DNA of 64,000 nucleotides from Anaplasma capra (GTDB lineage Bacteria > Pseudomonadota > Alphaproteobacteria > Rickettsiales > Anaplasmataceae), in the NCBI RefSeq assembly GCF_025628805.1, contig NZ_JAOTBG010000006.1, forward strand, positions 73,818 through 137,817, in the 5' to 3' direction. The translations under genes and the position numbers were made by a program. Positions 1 to 9,157 of this stretch are shown here, in pieces. The notes under the pieces are model-generated. The model was given only the letters and a program-made list of their open reading frames with translations. It had not been told where the DNA came from and ran no database searches. Each line of letters starts with the position of its first letter. Positions within the stretch are counted from its first letter, which is position 1.

Positions 1-89
1 CGTAATGGCAGTATGCCGCAGGCATTCCGTACTAGTACTGCAAGGGATAGACGCATTGACTAAGCGTCCAGCAATATACCAACAGCACT

Positions 90-662
90 CTATGCGACGT
101 TACCGGTGCGCGCACAAGGGCAGTCGGTTTTTTCTTCCACATCTTGTTGCACCTGATCAGCTGCTGGAACTTCTATTTCTCCAGCTGTTACTTCCAGCTC
201 TTGTACATCTACTCCATCATCTACTGCCGCAACATCATCTTGCGTCCCGGTTGCCTTCACGAGCGTAAGGTCAACATTTAGTGTGTCACTGTGGAAGACT
301 ATACGACCATCAGCCTCTTCTCTTCCCTTGAGCTCGGAAAACTCAAGTCCCCTGTTGACTACGGAGTACTGTTCTTCATCCACGCGACCGCATGGAGTGT
401 CGACATAAGAAACAAAACGTGCGACCAGAGCTCCGTCAACATCCTCTAATATGGCGCCACTTATTGAGTGGTAAACTGTAGTGATGCCCTCACAGTTTAC
501 AGCGTCGCCGTTGCTCCCGCCCCAGAACCACCAGTGGCCGTCGTATCCGTGTTCGAAAGTAACGGCGGTAAACTCTGCATCGCAACTACAATCACCTGCA
601 CACAACGCGTTATTGCCACCAGAAATGGAAACGTTGTATGTTCCCTCGCTGAAATCCACCAT
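90..662 (-). CDS. hypothetical acidic protein, lineage-specific
   Basis: A 190-aa protein whose family I do not recognise. I chose the ATG at 662 because an AGG lies seven bases upstream and because the start MVDF resembles MVEF of the protein at 9606-10037. No signal peptide or membrane segment is visible from this start. The N-terminal third is Gly/Trp/Cys-rich (CAGDCSC near residues 22-28, then a HWWFWGG patch). The middle alternates beta-prone and acidic stretches. The C-terminal 50 residues are very acidic and end in DCPCARTGNVA. A segment reading G-R-I-V-F-H-S-D-x-L-x-V-D-L-x-L-V-K-A resembles the end of the 9606-10037 protein. It is probably a secreted effector-like or surface-associated protein of Anaplasma, but that is inference only. 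Confidence 0.7.
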   Translation of the reverse strand: MVDFSEGTYNVSISGGNNALCAGDCSCDAEFTAVTFEHGYDGHWWFWGGSNGDAVNCEGITTVYHSISGAILEDVDGALVARFVSYVDTPCGRVDEEQYSVVNRGLEFSELKGREEADGRIVFHSDTLNVDLTLVKATGTQDDVAAVDDGVDVQELEVTAGEIEVPAADQVQQDVEEKTDCPCARTGNVA

Positions 663-737
663 AGTGTAACCTAAGAATACGATAAACTGCCACAGTCTCA
701 TTAAAATGGTTAGGCTTGTAAAGCAAAAAAGTCTCAT

Positions 738-1228
738 AGTTGTTTGTGTGACATGTCGTGTATACCATGTGTTGTATTTCTTGAATTTTAGGGTTAGCTA
801 CAAGGTTACTAACGGTGCTGGAGTTGCGGTGTTACGGTGATGTTATGAACCTAGCTTTGCGGCGCTGCAGACACATAGTGTTATGACAATGTGAGCGTAA
901 ACCCCGCATAGTAGGCGCAAACCTTTTTTGTTTCTTAGCCGGTTTGCAATTTCAATGCTTTGGGTCCTGCGTAAATATATTCCCTATTTCAACGTCCCTG
1001 GCATTGCTACTCTTTCTGTGTCACATATTAAAGATGTGTTTACTTGTGCAGTTGTATGAAAGTTCGCGCCCAGGCACTCTAACGTTGTGGACGTGTTGCA
1101 GTGCGGCTACAACAGTGATGTGCGCCGCACCAAAGTTTGCGATGTGTTGAAGTCCTGCAATGTTGTGGAAAGTGTGACCTTGCACGCGCTGCTGCGCCAA
1201 ACACGGCTAAGGATGCGACCTTTCTGCA
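738..1228. other. intergenic region, no convincing gene
   Basis: About 490 bases between the acidic hypothetical gene and the glycosylase gene. Short open frames exist on both strands, but none has a ribosome binding site or a recognisable product. One frame around 1087-1200 (VDVLQCGYNSDV... then CDVLKSCNVVESV) looks faintly protein-like and could be a decayed gene fragment. No strong terminator hairpin was found. Confidence 0.5.
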
Positions 1229-2056
1229 TCAAAAGCTCACTCTTATCTTTTCTTGCTCTATGCGAGCTCGTATCATTTTTAAATCCTCCCATGCAAGTCG
1301 CTTCTGCATAGGTTGCCTAAGCAGATAAGCTGGATGAAAAATCACTGCGGTGTCTATCTTGCTCTCAAGGAACGGATTGGCGTACTTGTGCCACCGCCCC
1401 CTCAACTTGGAAATGCTCTCTGGCGAGCCAAGCAGAGAATAGCACGCGGTACTGCCTACCAGTACAAGAATACTTGGTGCGACCAGGGCTATGTGCTTTT
1501 CAACAAATGGCCTGCATACCTCTAATTCGAAATCAGTAGGACGGCGATTTCCCGGAGGGCGCCAGAATGTTGTATTGCTTATGTAAGTGTTCTGTCTATT
1601 GAGGCCAATGGCTGCGAGCATTTTGTCAAGCAGCATACCACTTGCCCCACAAAACGGGCGGCCCTCCCGGTCTTCGCTGCTGCCGGGGGCCTCCCCGACT
1701 AGCATGATTTTCGCGTCAGGGTTACCGTCGGAGAACACGGTGTTCAGGGCCGTCTTTTTTATATCGCACCCCTCAAAGGATTCTATCGCTTCCCTTAACT
1801 CCGACAAATCGCTGCACTTTTCTGCGATGCTTCTAGCTGCTCCCACCCAGTCAGTTGAGAACTTACTCTCTGCTTCGGTGACGAGCTCACCCACTTCAGG
1901 CCGCGAGGCCTCGGGCGCAAGGTCCTGCGACTCTTGCAAGTGCACGCTGCCGTCGCAGGAATCGCCTTCTTCTAACACGGAGTCTATCCCGCTTTCGTGG
2001 TGGAATTTGAGAGCCTCTAGCAGCTCTCCATCGTCTACTATATCTTCCTTTGTCAC
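1229..2056 (-). CDS. uracil-DNA glycosylase, family 4 type
   Basis: Removes uracil from DNA to start base excision repair. The 275-aa protein has the family motif GEAPGSSEDREGRPFCGASG (from about residue 121), a central YISNTTFWRPPGNRRPT segment, and the second active-site motif FHPAYLL near the C-terminus. The classic Fe-S ligand next to the central RPP is Trp (FWRPP) instead of Cys, as I recall for many alphaproteobacterial members, so cluster binding is uncertain. The first 85 residues are an acidic, low-complexity extension. The start is GTG with GAGGGT four bases upstream. It is a stand-alone gene on the minus strand, with def on the same strand about 280 bases away. Confidence 0.9.
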   Translation of the reverse strand: MTKEDIVDDGELLEALKFHHESGIDSVLEEGDSCDGSVHLQESQDLAPEASRPEVGELVTEAESKFSTDWVGAARSIAEKCSDLSELREAIESFEGCDIKKTALNTVFSDGNPDAKIMLVGEAPGSSEDREGRPFCGASGMLLDKMLAAIGLNRQNTYISNTTFWRPPGNRRPTDFELEVCRPFVEKHIALVAPSILVLVGSTACYSLLGSPESISKLRGRWHKYANPFLESKIDTAVIFHPAYLLRQPMQKRLAWEDLKMIRARIEQEKIRVSF

Positions 2057-2335
2057 TTACACCCTCTCAGCAAATAATCCTGCGTTGCAGCCATTATTAC
2101 GCTCGTGCCTTGCGACACAGCTGTGGCAGCTCAAGCGCACACTACCAGATTCTTCATACACGTAACTGCTAGTAAGTCAATATAACTGTCGCTAAGAGAA
2201 AGCTGAGGGTTCTAGTTTGAGGGTTGGGCGGCGCCACTTCGGGGATAAATGCATGGTGCAGATGCCTACTTTCTTCTCAGCTTGAGCATACACCTATGGG
2301 GGATCTGTACTGCGGGTGCGAAACACACGAGGCCA

Positions 2336-2935
2336 CTAGTCGTCGTACTTTTGGTGACCGTTGTGCCGCGATGTATGCACACGTCTTGATGCTTTTCTGA
2401 TCTTTTCCATTACCATGTCACGTTTGAACTTTGAGATGTGTTTCAAGAACACCACTCCATTCAAGTGGTCTAACTCATGCTGGAGACATCGCGCCAACAA
2501 CCCCTCAGCCTTCATGAGCATCTTCTTCCCGTGAAGGTCAACATACTCCATGATTACACGCTCTGGCCGCACGACGACTTCTCTTTGGTCAGGTACAGAC
2601 AAGCACCCCTCCTCCATCTCCACCAACTCCTCTGATGCCCCGACTATTACTGGATTTATGACAACAGTTGGGCCACAGGTTGTACGATACGCACCTGAGC
2701 CGCTGTCTTTCGGTATCTCGTATCTGTCTGTTCCATACTCCAGGTCCACGACAAAAATGCGCTTGTGTATGCCCACCTGCACAGCTGCAAGCCCAATACC
2801 TTTATTAGCATACATGGTCTCAAACATGCTATCAGCGAGTGTCTTAAGCTGGGCGTCAAAACCTGCCACATCTACCTCTTCGGAGCACAAGAACAACCGG
2901 CTGTCAGGCAGGGTCACTAAAGGCAGTACAGGCAT
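2336..2935 (-). CDS. def: peptide deformylase
   Basis: Removes the formyl group from the N-terminal methionine of new proteins. All three diagnostic motifs are present in the 199-aa protein: GIGLAAVQVG (motif 1), EGCLSVP (motif 2, metal-binding Cys) and QHELDHLNG (motif 3, metal-binding His pair and catalytic Glu). The ATG at 2935 has a strong GAGGAG six bases upstream. The C-terminal tail is basic (RRVHTSRHNGHQK). The gene is divergent from plsC, with only about 60 bases between the starts, so both promoters must lie in that short gap. Confidence 0.97.
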   Translation of the reverse strand: MPVLPLVTLPDSRLFLCSEEVDVAGFDAQLKTLADSMFETMYANKGIGLAAVQVGIHKRIFVVDLEYGTDRYEIPKDSGSGAYRTTCGPTVVINPVIVGASEELVEMEEGCLSVPDQREVVVRPERVIMEYVDLHGKKMLMKAEGLLARCLQHELDHLNGVVFLKHISKFKRDMVMEKIRKASRRVHTSRHNGHQKYDD

Positions 2936-2998
2936 ACCAAACTCCTCTCAGGAACGCGCTTCTCACCCATTGCGTAATTCTATATAATAGCGCATGGA

Positions 2999-3718
2999 GT
3001 GTTTGTTGTTGCAGAGGTAAGCATCTTGCAATTCTACATACTTTCTACAATATTTTCAATACTTGTTGCCTGCCTAACTCTGCCCCTATTGCCGTTTATG
3101 CCCATGTCTTACAGGAGGGCTGTTTGTGTATTTTGGGCCAGAGCCATATTGTACTTGTGCCGCGTTATTGATGGTATATCTTACGAAGTTGTCGGTAAGG
3201 AACACCTACCAGATGGGCCCTTCATAGTGGCGTCGGAGCACCAATCTCCCATGGAGACCTTAATTCTCTACGCGGAGCTAAAGAATGTTGTGTTTGTTTT
3301 GAAAAAGGAACTGAAGGTTTTTCCCTTACTTGGTGTGTACTTTACGGCTTTGGGCATGGTGTTTATCGACAGAAATAATAAGGTGTCTGCCGCTCGTAAG
3401 GTTGCTAGGGAGTCTGCGGTCAAGGCAAACGAAGGATGCACACTGGTGATTTTCCCTGAAGGCACAACAAGAATGTCACGTGCTAGTCCTGAGCGGGCGC
3501 TGAAGCGTGGAGTGGCAGTGGTTTATTCACAAACATCTCTACCAGTGGTGCCAATAGTACTAAACACGGGCAACTACTGGCCCAGTGATATTGTCCTACT
3601 GAATAAGAGGCCAGGAAAGGCTACAATCAAGATTTTACCCGCTATAGAGCCCGGTCTGGGCTTGGAAGAGTTCATGGGTAGGCTGTACCACTGCTATGAG
3701 CAAAATCGGATTGATTGA
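2999..3718 (+). CDS. plsC: 1-acyl-sn-glycerol-3-phosphate acyltransferase
   Basis: Adds the second acyl chain in phosphatidic acid synthesis at the inner membrane. The 239-aa protein has an N-terminal hydrophobic segment (about residues 8-35), the acyltransferase box SEHQSPMET (HX4E, where the textbook form is HX4D; the Glu variant is familiar from alphaproteobacteria), and the substrate-binding box FPEGTTRMS. A GTG at 2999 opens the frame; an ATG five bases upstream is in another frame and stops quickly. The start is therefore not certain and could lie a few codons downstream. It precedes rpsT by about 90 bases on the same strand. Confidence 0.93.
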   Translation: MFVVAEVSILQFYILSTIFSILVACLTLPLLPFMPMSYRRAVCVFWARAILYLCRVIDGISYEVVGKEHLPDGPFIVASEHQSPMETLILYAELKNVVFVLKKELKVFPLLGVYFTALGMVFIDRNNKVSAARKVARESAVKANEGCTLVIFPEGTTRMSRASPERALKRGVAVVYSQTSLPVVPIVLNTGNYWPSDIVLLNKRPGKATIKILPAIEPGLGLEEFMGRLYHCYEQNRID

Positions 3719-3754
3719 GGCCAAAGCCGCGCCTACCAACCCCGGCGTCCGGGC

Positions 3755-3783
3755 TTGCATTTGTGATCAATTCCATGTAAAGT
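3755..3783 (+). promoter_or_regulatory. putative promoter of rpsT
   Basis: TTGCAT at 3755-3760 and TAAAGT at 3778-3783 are separated by 17 bases and lie just upstream of the ribosomal protein S20 gene. This fits a sigma70-type promoter. It was assigned by eye only. Confidence 0.4.
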
Positions 3784-3810
3784 CCTGGTGAGTGGGGTAA
3801 AGGTTGATAA

Positions 3811-4104
3811 ATGCCAAATCATTCAAGTGCCAAGAAAATGGTCCGAGTCATTGAGTGGCGCACGCTTTCTAATCGCGTTAGGAAGAGCAGGGTTCGTAAT
3901 TCTGTCAAGAAGTTCCTGGCGGTGCTGGAGTCCAAGGGTAGCCTGGAAGACGCTGTTGCTGCCTTCAGGACTGCGGAGTCCAATATACACAAGTGCGTAA
4001 ACAAGGGTGTTCTGCACAGGAACACTGCTGCGCGTAAAGTTAAATCTCTTGCCGCGAAGCTCAAGGCTTTTGACTTAGGCACGCAAAGCGGCCCCGGTGC
4101 TTGA
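3811..4104 (+). CDS. rpsT: 30S ribosomal protein S20
   Basis: Primary 16S rRNA-binding protein of the small subunit. The 97-aa product starts MPNHSSAKKMVR and carries the S20 pattern of basic helices: RTLSNRVRKSRVRN, then KKFLAVLESKGSLEDA, then a C-terminal block NKGVLHRNTAARKVKSLAAK. The length is slightly above the usual 85-90 residues because of a short Gly/Pro tail. AAAGG sits six bases before the ATG. A longer overlapping frame at 3788 is a shadow. The gene stands alone and is followed by an 800-base spacer. Confidence 0.97.
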   Translation: MPNHSSAKKMVRVIEWRTLSNRVRKSRVRNSVKKFLAVLESKGSLEDAVAAFRTAESNIHKCVNKGVLHRNTAARKVKSLAAKLKAFDLGTQSGPGA

Positions 4105-4912
4105 TTCACCATTTGTTGCTAAACGCACCGCGTTTGTTGCTCCTACGGTTACGTGGGGTGTGTATGCCTTTCTTTTGTTGGCGGTGCACCACCTTGCGAG
4201 GTTGTGTGCCAAACAGCCGTAGGCTGGCTGCGGTGGAGGCCGAGCCTTAGGATTTCTCGAGTAACCTGGCATTGGTTGTGTGCAAGTTCGTTCTGAACCG
4301 AATTTCTGTGTTGGTGCAATTAGCGTGGTGCCACACGGTGTGTGCGCCTAATCCTCAATACTGCGGGGAAGAACGCAAGCAGTAAACTTAGCTGCATATT
4401 AATCCCATATGCCAAGCCCGTAAGCTAGAGTGCGAACGATATGTGAAATATCCTATTATTTAGGATATTTCACATTTTTCCTTGTTGGGGTCGTATTCCG
4501 GGCTACAACGCTGGTCACACCGTATATCGTTCATGTATGTATCCGGACTCGAATTCGTTCCTGTGCTGCACTTCAGAAATAGGCTCTGCTGTAACTGCGG
4601 GAGCAAGTATTCCTCCCCCACGTTATATGCGCATACGCCGGGTTTTTTCAGTTTCATGACCCAACAAAGACACGGAACCTGTATACGTATACTACATATT
4701 GCATACTAACACTAGTAATAATCACGTAATTTTCCAACTATCCGCCACTCAGACTCGTCTGCAAAGTCTTCTAAGAAAGGATAATAGGCCGATTATGGCA
4801 TTTTCAAGTTTTGATGTTTTTATGGAACTAGAGGACCGAGTCCCTAACTGACACACGCGAAGTTGAGCGTATTATTTCCGATGTGCAAGTAAATTTGCGG
4901 AAATAGCAGAAT
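4105..4912. other. 808-base intergenic region with a perfect palindrome
   Basis: This spacer lies between convergent rpsT and lgt. The first 330 bases are moderately GC-rich with no gene. At 4441-4475 a perfect AT-rich inverted repeat is followed by a short T-run. The remaining 430 bases hold only weak frames (for example 4460-4657 on the minus strand) that show no family resemblance. Nothing matched the tmRNA, SRP RNA or RNase P consensus blocks I searched for by eye. Confidence 0.5.
4441..4479 (+). terminator. perfect 15-bp inverted repeat with T-run
   Basis: Arms 4441-4455 and 4461-4475 are perfectly complementary (left arm ATGTGAAATATCCTA) around the 5-base loop TTATT. T residues continue to 4479. 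It looks like an intrinsic terminator on the plus strand but is unusually AT-rich and lies 340 bases past rpsT. A protein-binding palindrome is an alternative. Confidence 0.5.
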
Positions 4913-5761
4913 TTAGATTGTGGCAACTTCTTCGCGTTCGGATAGTCTCTTGCGTCGCGCTATTGTTGCTAGTAAAACCGCGCATACGGCAACCACAGGT
5001 GCTGATAGTATCTGCCCCATTGTTAGCCACCCGAATGCTACGTAGCCGATCTGTATGTCGGGTTCCCGCAGAAACTCTACAGCGCACCTTACCGTGCCGT
5101 ACCATATGCCAAAAATGCAGGATAACGCCCCAGCGTGGAGCCTAATCTTGGTATACCGCATGAGTGCATTCATGAATAGCAGCGGTAAGAGACCTTCTAG
5201 TACAGCCTCATATATCTGACTGGGGTGTCTGGGAAGCAGATCACCACTGCTTGGGAACGTGATACCGATACATGTGGTTGTGACTTTACCATACAGCTCT
5301 CCGTTTATGAGGTTTGCTACCCTACCCAAAAACAGCCCCACAGGGGCTGAGCATGCGCATAGGTCCAGGATGGGAGCAAACCCTACTTTGTGCTTTCTAC
5401 ATACTACACCAACAGCTGCGATGCATCCTACCAATCCGCCATGAAGCGACATGCCTCCATGCCATATTTTTAGGGCTTCTAACGGATACTCCAAGTAGAG
5501 ACCAGGGTTGTATAGCAATACATATGTGACCCTGCCGCCCAGTACAATACCCACTATCGCCCAAAACACCAGGGAGTCGAGAAACTGTTTGCTAAGTGCC
5601 AGGTGCTTAGGGATTTTTGCTATGTACAAGTGTGCGAACAGTATTCCCAATACGTAGGAGAGTGCGTACCATCTGATTTCCAGGAAACCGATGTGCGCGA
5701 TGACCGGGTCTAACTCTAACAGCCATTTCATTGCCTTTTGCAGGGCAAAACAAATTGACAT
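4913..5761 (-). CDS. lgt: phosphatidylglycerol-prolipoprotein diacylglyceryl transferase
   Basis: First step of lipoprotein maturation: transfers diacylglycerol from phosphatidylglycerol to the lipobox Cys at the inner membrane. The protein of about 282 aa is polytopic and has the Lgt landmarks IRWYALSYVLGIL, HGGMSLHGGLVG and the signature GRVANLINGELYG, then a late FLREPDIQIG segment. The frame opens at GTG 5767 and ATG 5761; a later ATG (MKWLLELDPV, 5731) matches the usual N-terminus better and may be the true start. Its presence implies lipoproteins, in line with the lolC/E homologue elsewhere in the window. Confidence 0.95.
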   Translation of the reverse strand: MSICFALQKAMKWLLELDPVIAHIGFLEIRWYALSYVLGILFAHLYIAKIPKHLALSKQFLDSLVFWAIVGIVLGGRVTYVLLYNPGLYLEYPLEALKIWHGGMSLHGGLVGCIAAVGVVCRKHKVGFAPILDLCACSAPVGLFLGRVANLINGELYGKVTTTCIGITFPSSGDLLPRHPSQIYEAVLEGLLPLLFMNALMRYTKIRLHAGALSCIFGIWYGTVRCAVEFLREPDIQIGYVAFGWLTMGQILSAPVVAVCAVLLATIARRKRLSEREEVATI

Positions 5762-5852
5762 TCTCACACATTACCTATAACTTCCTGCTAGCTCGTGGCA
5801 TTCAAAGCCGCTGTAGCGTATTATCGGCGGTTCTGAATCGTGAAGTCAAGTC

Positions 5853-7355
5853 ATGCTGAAGAAGGTTTTTGCTTTTAGCTCAGTTACGCTCGTATCAAGA
5901 GTTCTTGGCCTACTGCGCGACACTTTAATAGCCTATACGCTGGGTGCGCAGGGATTGTCCGATGTATTTCTCGCTGCGTTTCGCCTGCCGAATTTGTTTA
6001 GAACATATTTTGCGGAAGGGGCGTTGAGCTCGAGCTTTGTGCCGCTATACTCGCAAAAACTCTCTGAACAAGATGCCCCAGAAAAATTTGCCAGCCAGAT
6101 ATTCTCTTCGCTCCTGATATTTCTTTTGGCATTTTGCCTAATCATGGTCATATTTACTCCCCAGATTTTGGGGGTGTTCACTCCAGGGTTCTTGCTAAGC
6201 TCGTATAAATTTAATCTGGCAGTAGAGCTTTCAAGAATAATGATGATATACCTCTTTTGTATGTCTCTCTCGTCTGTAGTGGGTGGTGTCCTACAGGCGC
6301 ACAATAATTTCTTCGTGACCGCAGTTTCGCCAGTGCTTTTGAATTGCTGTGTAATTATCAGCGCGCTGATCCCGCATTCAGGTGTACCTGTGTATTATTT
6401 TTCTGTGGCCGTATCGCTATCTGGTGTCTTGCAACTCATCCTGACATTGTACGTTGCTACGCATAAGGGTATTGGGATCAAATTTGCATTTCCTACTCTT
6501 GATGATGACATGAAAGTGTTCTTGAAAAGGGCGATGATGTCGGCGCTCAGTGGTTGCATCACCCAGATCAGTGTGTGGCTGAACGTCTTGTTTGCCAGCT
6601 TTATTCCTGGTGCGATATCTTACATATACTATGCTGACAGGCTCAATCAGTTGCCTCAGGCTCTAGTGGGAATATCCATGAGTACTGTGCTGCTTCCTGT
6701 AGTGTCCAAGTTGGCCAGAGAGGGCGGTACACAGCGCATGATCGAGATGCAGAATAATGCACTAGACCTGGGAATGACCCTTATAGTACCTGCTGCTGCC
6801 GCTCTAGTTGCCATACCCGATGCAATTCTGCTTTCTCTGCTGAATTATGGCCAGTTCGACTATTGGGCTATAGGTAACACAATTCCGGTTCTCGCGGCTT
6901 TGGCAACCTCATTACCGTCCTTTGTAGTGACTAAAATCCTGTTACTGTTTTTCTATGCACGCGGGGAGTTCAAAATTCCAGCATTTTTCTCTTTCATATC
7001 GCTAGTTGTCAATGCGCTGCTGAATTATATTCTCATGAAATTCATTGGGTATGTTGGTATAGCAATCGCCTCGTCTATTGGCTCATGGACTAACACGTTA
7101 TTATTATTTGTTTACCTAAAAGCACACAATTTGTACGGTGTGAGCGAACATTTAGGCCGCAAGATGGCCTGCGTGTTTCTCTCCACCACTGTAATGGTTG
7201 TAGTTATTTGCATGGCGAAGACCATATTGGCACCGTTTTTCTTCCAGGGTCCAATTTTCAAGATATCTTCCCTGGTTGTTGTGGTATCTCTTGGAGTGTT
7301 GGTGTATTTTTCTGCGCTTCTCGTTGTATTTAGGCAAAAACTGGCTGTCGAATAG
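5853..7355 (+). CDS. murJ: lipid II flippase MurJ (MviN family)
   Basis: Flips the peptidoglycan precursor lipid II across the inner membrane. The 500-aa protein has the MVF-family N-terminus (SSVTLVSRVLGLLRDTLIAY, then FLAAFRLPNLFRTYFAEGAL SSSFVPLY), many hydrophobic helices consistent with 14 membrane segments, and a Gln/Asn-rich LNQLPQALVGISMSTVLLP stretch typical of the family. Together with mraY in this window it supports synthesis of lipid-linked cell-wall precursors. The next gene begins 28 bases downstream on the same strand. Confidence 0.95.
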   Translation: MLKKVFAFSSVTLVSRVLGLLRDTLIAYTLGAQGLSDVFLAAFRLPNLFRTYFAEGALSSSFVPLYSQKLSEQDAPEKFASQIFSSLLIFLLAFCLIMVIFTPQILGVFTPGFLLSSYKFNLAVELSRIMMIYLFCMSLSSVVGGVLQAHNNFFVTAVSPVLLNCCVIISALIPHSGVPVYYFSVAVSLSGVLQLILTLYVATHKGIGIKFAFPTLDDDMKVFLKRAMMSALSGCITQISVWLNVLFASFIPGAISYIYYADRLNQLPQALVGISMSTVLLPVVSKLAREGGTQRMIEMQNNALDLGMTLIVPAAAALVAIPDAILLSLLNYGQFDYWAIGNTIPVLAALATSLPSFVVTKILLLFFYARGEFKIPAFFSFISLVVNALLNYILMKFIGYVGIAIASSIGSWTNTLLLFVYLKAHNLYGVSEHLGRKMACVFLSTTVMVVVICMAKTILAPFFFQGPIFKISSLVVVVSLGVLVYFSALLVVFRQKLAVE

Positions 7356-7383
7356 CATCACAAATGGTCCAATTTTGGGGTAC

Positions 7384-8391
7384 ATGTTAAAGTTCGGGCA
7401 AGCGGGCAGTTCCTATGTCGTTGAGCACTTAAATTATTTTTTTCTTAATAATAAACCGCTCACAATGCTCCACTCAACCTACACAAGTATAGATGTGATA
7501 ACATACTCTGCTATTGATAGGCAAAAAGTGGTTTTGTCGTTTTCTGATGCACAGCACGTGGAAAATCTGAAGGAGAGGTTCACCACGCTGGACGCTGGTG
7601 TTGCCTCGAGGGCCATATTCTCCCATGGTGTATCTATATCCTACCATGAGGGGAATCGCGTCGAGCTTGTTCCCGATGAGGAATTTACTTACCACAGCGT
7701 GAGTGCCATGATCAATCACATGCTAAACCACGGTTTTACCTTCAAGGTTGGAGTACTATCGGAAATGATGGCGCAGGCATGTAATTTGAATACGGAAGGA
7801 GTAGTAATTTTGGAATCTGGATCCGGCCTCTCTTATGCTGTTAGCATATCAAAAGACACTATTGCCCTTTCTCCCGTGTCTGAGCAGTACCTTGACTTCT
7901 CTTCGGGGCCGAGTCAAAAACTTGTGGAGGTCCTGTGTAGGCAAGGCTCTGTTGGCTCTGTCACCACGGATGCGAAAAGCAGATCCATAAGGATATCCCA
8001 CGTAGAAGGAGTTTGTGACACTCTTGCGGCTTTAAGCAATGCATTGGTCAAAGTAGGGGCCGTACCGCGGGAAGATGAAGAGCTGGCACGAAAACAGATG
8101 ATCAGACTGGCATTTTGGGATTCGGCTAGCAATGAGCTCAAAGTTGTGCGCAGCATCGCGAATTATCCCAATGCTCATCCCCTGAGTAAATACAAAGACG
8201 TTGCTAGGACGGTCGAGAACATACTTCACTGTCTGAGCAACAAAACCTGCGATCCTGTAACTCTGGGACGGCTGGAGGATGCGCTGGAACAAAAGGGAGA
8301 ATTCTCTGGAGTGCCCCCGGTGCTGACTAAGGGGTTCGCCAAGCTGAACAGAGATTTTGGCTCCCAGTTGAAGAACATAATAAACGACTAG
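7384..8391 (+). CDS. hypothetical protein, 335 aa
   Basis: I do not recognise this family. From the ATG at 7384 (GGGG three to six bases upstream) it encodes 335 residues with no signal peptide or membrane helix. The N-terminal half is mixed alpha/beta with VVLSFSDAQHVENLKERF; the middle has EGVVILESGSGLSYAVSISKD; the C-terminal third is helical and charged (EDEELARKQMIRLAFWD). It follows murJ closely and is probably co-transcribed. A longer frame from 7276 overlaps murJ and is unlikely to be used. It ends just before a GC-rich convergent spacer. It may be a Rickettsiales-restricted cytoplasmic protein. Confidence 0.75.
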   Translation: MLKFGQAGSSYVVEHLNYFFLNNKPLTMLHSTYTSIDVITYSAIDRQKVVLSFSDAQHVENLKERFTTLDAGVASRAIFSHGVSISYHEGNRVELVPDEEFTYHSVSAMINHMLNHGFTFKVGVLSEMMAQACNLNTEGVVILESGSGLSYAVSISKDTIALSPVSEQYLDFSSGPSQKLVEVLCRQGSVGSVTTDAKSRSIRISHVEGVCDTLAALSNALVKVGAVPREDEELARKQMIRLAFWDSASNELKVVRSIANYPNAHPLSKYKDVARTVENILHCLSNKTCDPVTLGRLEDALEQKGEFSGVPPVLTKGFAKLNRDFGSQLKNIIND

Positions 8392-8548
8392 ATACCAGAC
8401 CGGTGTACCTCAAGGGAAAGTCTAGCTGGGGCACCCCCCGCGACAGGCCACGGCAGCACAGCGAACTTTAGGGAGGCACACCAGACACCGCCCCTGCTAC
8501 CAAAGGCACGCCCCCAGCAAAACACGCGCCGCCAAACTCAGCAGCCGC

Positions 8549-8570
8549 GCCCCTTGGCGAACCAAGGGGC
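8549..8570. terminator. GC-rich hairpin between convergent genes
   Basis: GCCCCTTGG at 8549-8557 and CCAAGGGGC at 8562-8570 form a perfect 9-bp stem with a CGAA loop. It sits in a C-rich spacer between convergent genes (ends at 8391 and 8633). No T-run follows on either strand, so it is a candidate terminator or RNA 3'-end stabiliser only. Confidence 0.4.
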
Positions 8571-8632
8571 CTCAACACCCGAGATGCGGCGCTCCAATCA
8601 AAGGCAAGGAAGAAAGAACCAACAAAACCGCA

Positions 8633-9157
8633 CTATTCTCGTGCGTCTTCTTCCCGATCACTACTACTACTATCGGTGCTGACACCAGTGTTTCCATCCC
8701 CGCTTGTGTCGCCCCGGGTTGTTGTCTCAGCATCGCCCCTACTCTCGGTTGCTCCGTGAGCTTTGAACTTCACTACAGTTGGCTCGGTCGCATCAACGAA
8801 CTCTATGAGGTCGCCACCATCCTCGAACGAAAACTTCATGACCCCGCTTGCCTTATCGAAATTAGCGTGCAATTCGGTTTGCCCGTTTTTCAGCGTTACT
8901 TCATCAGCCCACTGGTCGAAGACATACATGTGGCCCTTAGTGATCTCCTTGTCTGTTGCACAAGCTTTGTTACACTCTCCAATCACGTCATCGCCCACGG
9001 AAATGACGAGATATGTAGATGACCACACTCCATCAACTCGCTTTTGCTGGTTACCGTTGCAAGCGCAGGCGTTGAAGGAGCCACTGTCCTCGTCTACTGT
9101 GACTTTTTGCATAGTCAGCCTTTCGCCACCTACTTCTATATCTATATCGAACAACAT
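8633..9157 (-). CDS. hypothetical acidic protein with two RGD motifs
   Basis: A 174-aa protein of unknown family. I chose the ATG at 9157 because GGGAG lies seven bases upstream; earlier in-frame starts at 9175 and 9205 lack this. No signal peptide is seen. A beta-rich N-terminal part has four Cys (FNACACNG around 29-34, ECNKAC around 61-66). The last 40 residues are Ser/Thr/Asp-rich low complexity containing RGD at about 140-142 and 148-150 and ending in DREEDARE. The size, acidity and position beside the tandem outer membrane protein genes suggest the same class as the genes at 90-662 and 9606-10037. A host-directed role is inference. Confidence 0.7.
   Translation of the reverse strand: MLFDIDIEVGGERLTMQKVTVDEDSGSFNACACNGNQQKRVDGVWSSTYLVISVGDDVIGECNKACATDKEITKGHMYVFDQWADEVTLKNGQTELHANFDKASGVMKFSFEDGGDLIEFVDATEPTVVKFKAHGATESRGDAETTTRGDTSGDGNTGVSTDSSSSDREEDARE

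Noticed and set aside
1587..2165. 192-codon plus-strand frame opposite the glycosylase gene
   Set aside because: It is antisense to a clear glycosylase gene, Ser/Pro-rich and without family features.
4105..4440. RNase P RNA, tmRNA or 6S RNA in the long spacer after rpsT
   Set aside because: None of the conserved core blocks I know for these RNAs was found by eye; a covariance-model search would be decisive.
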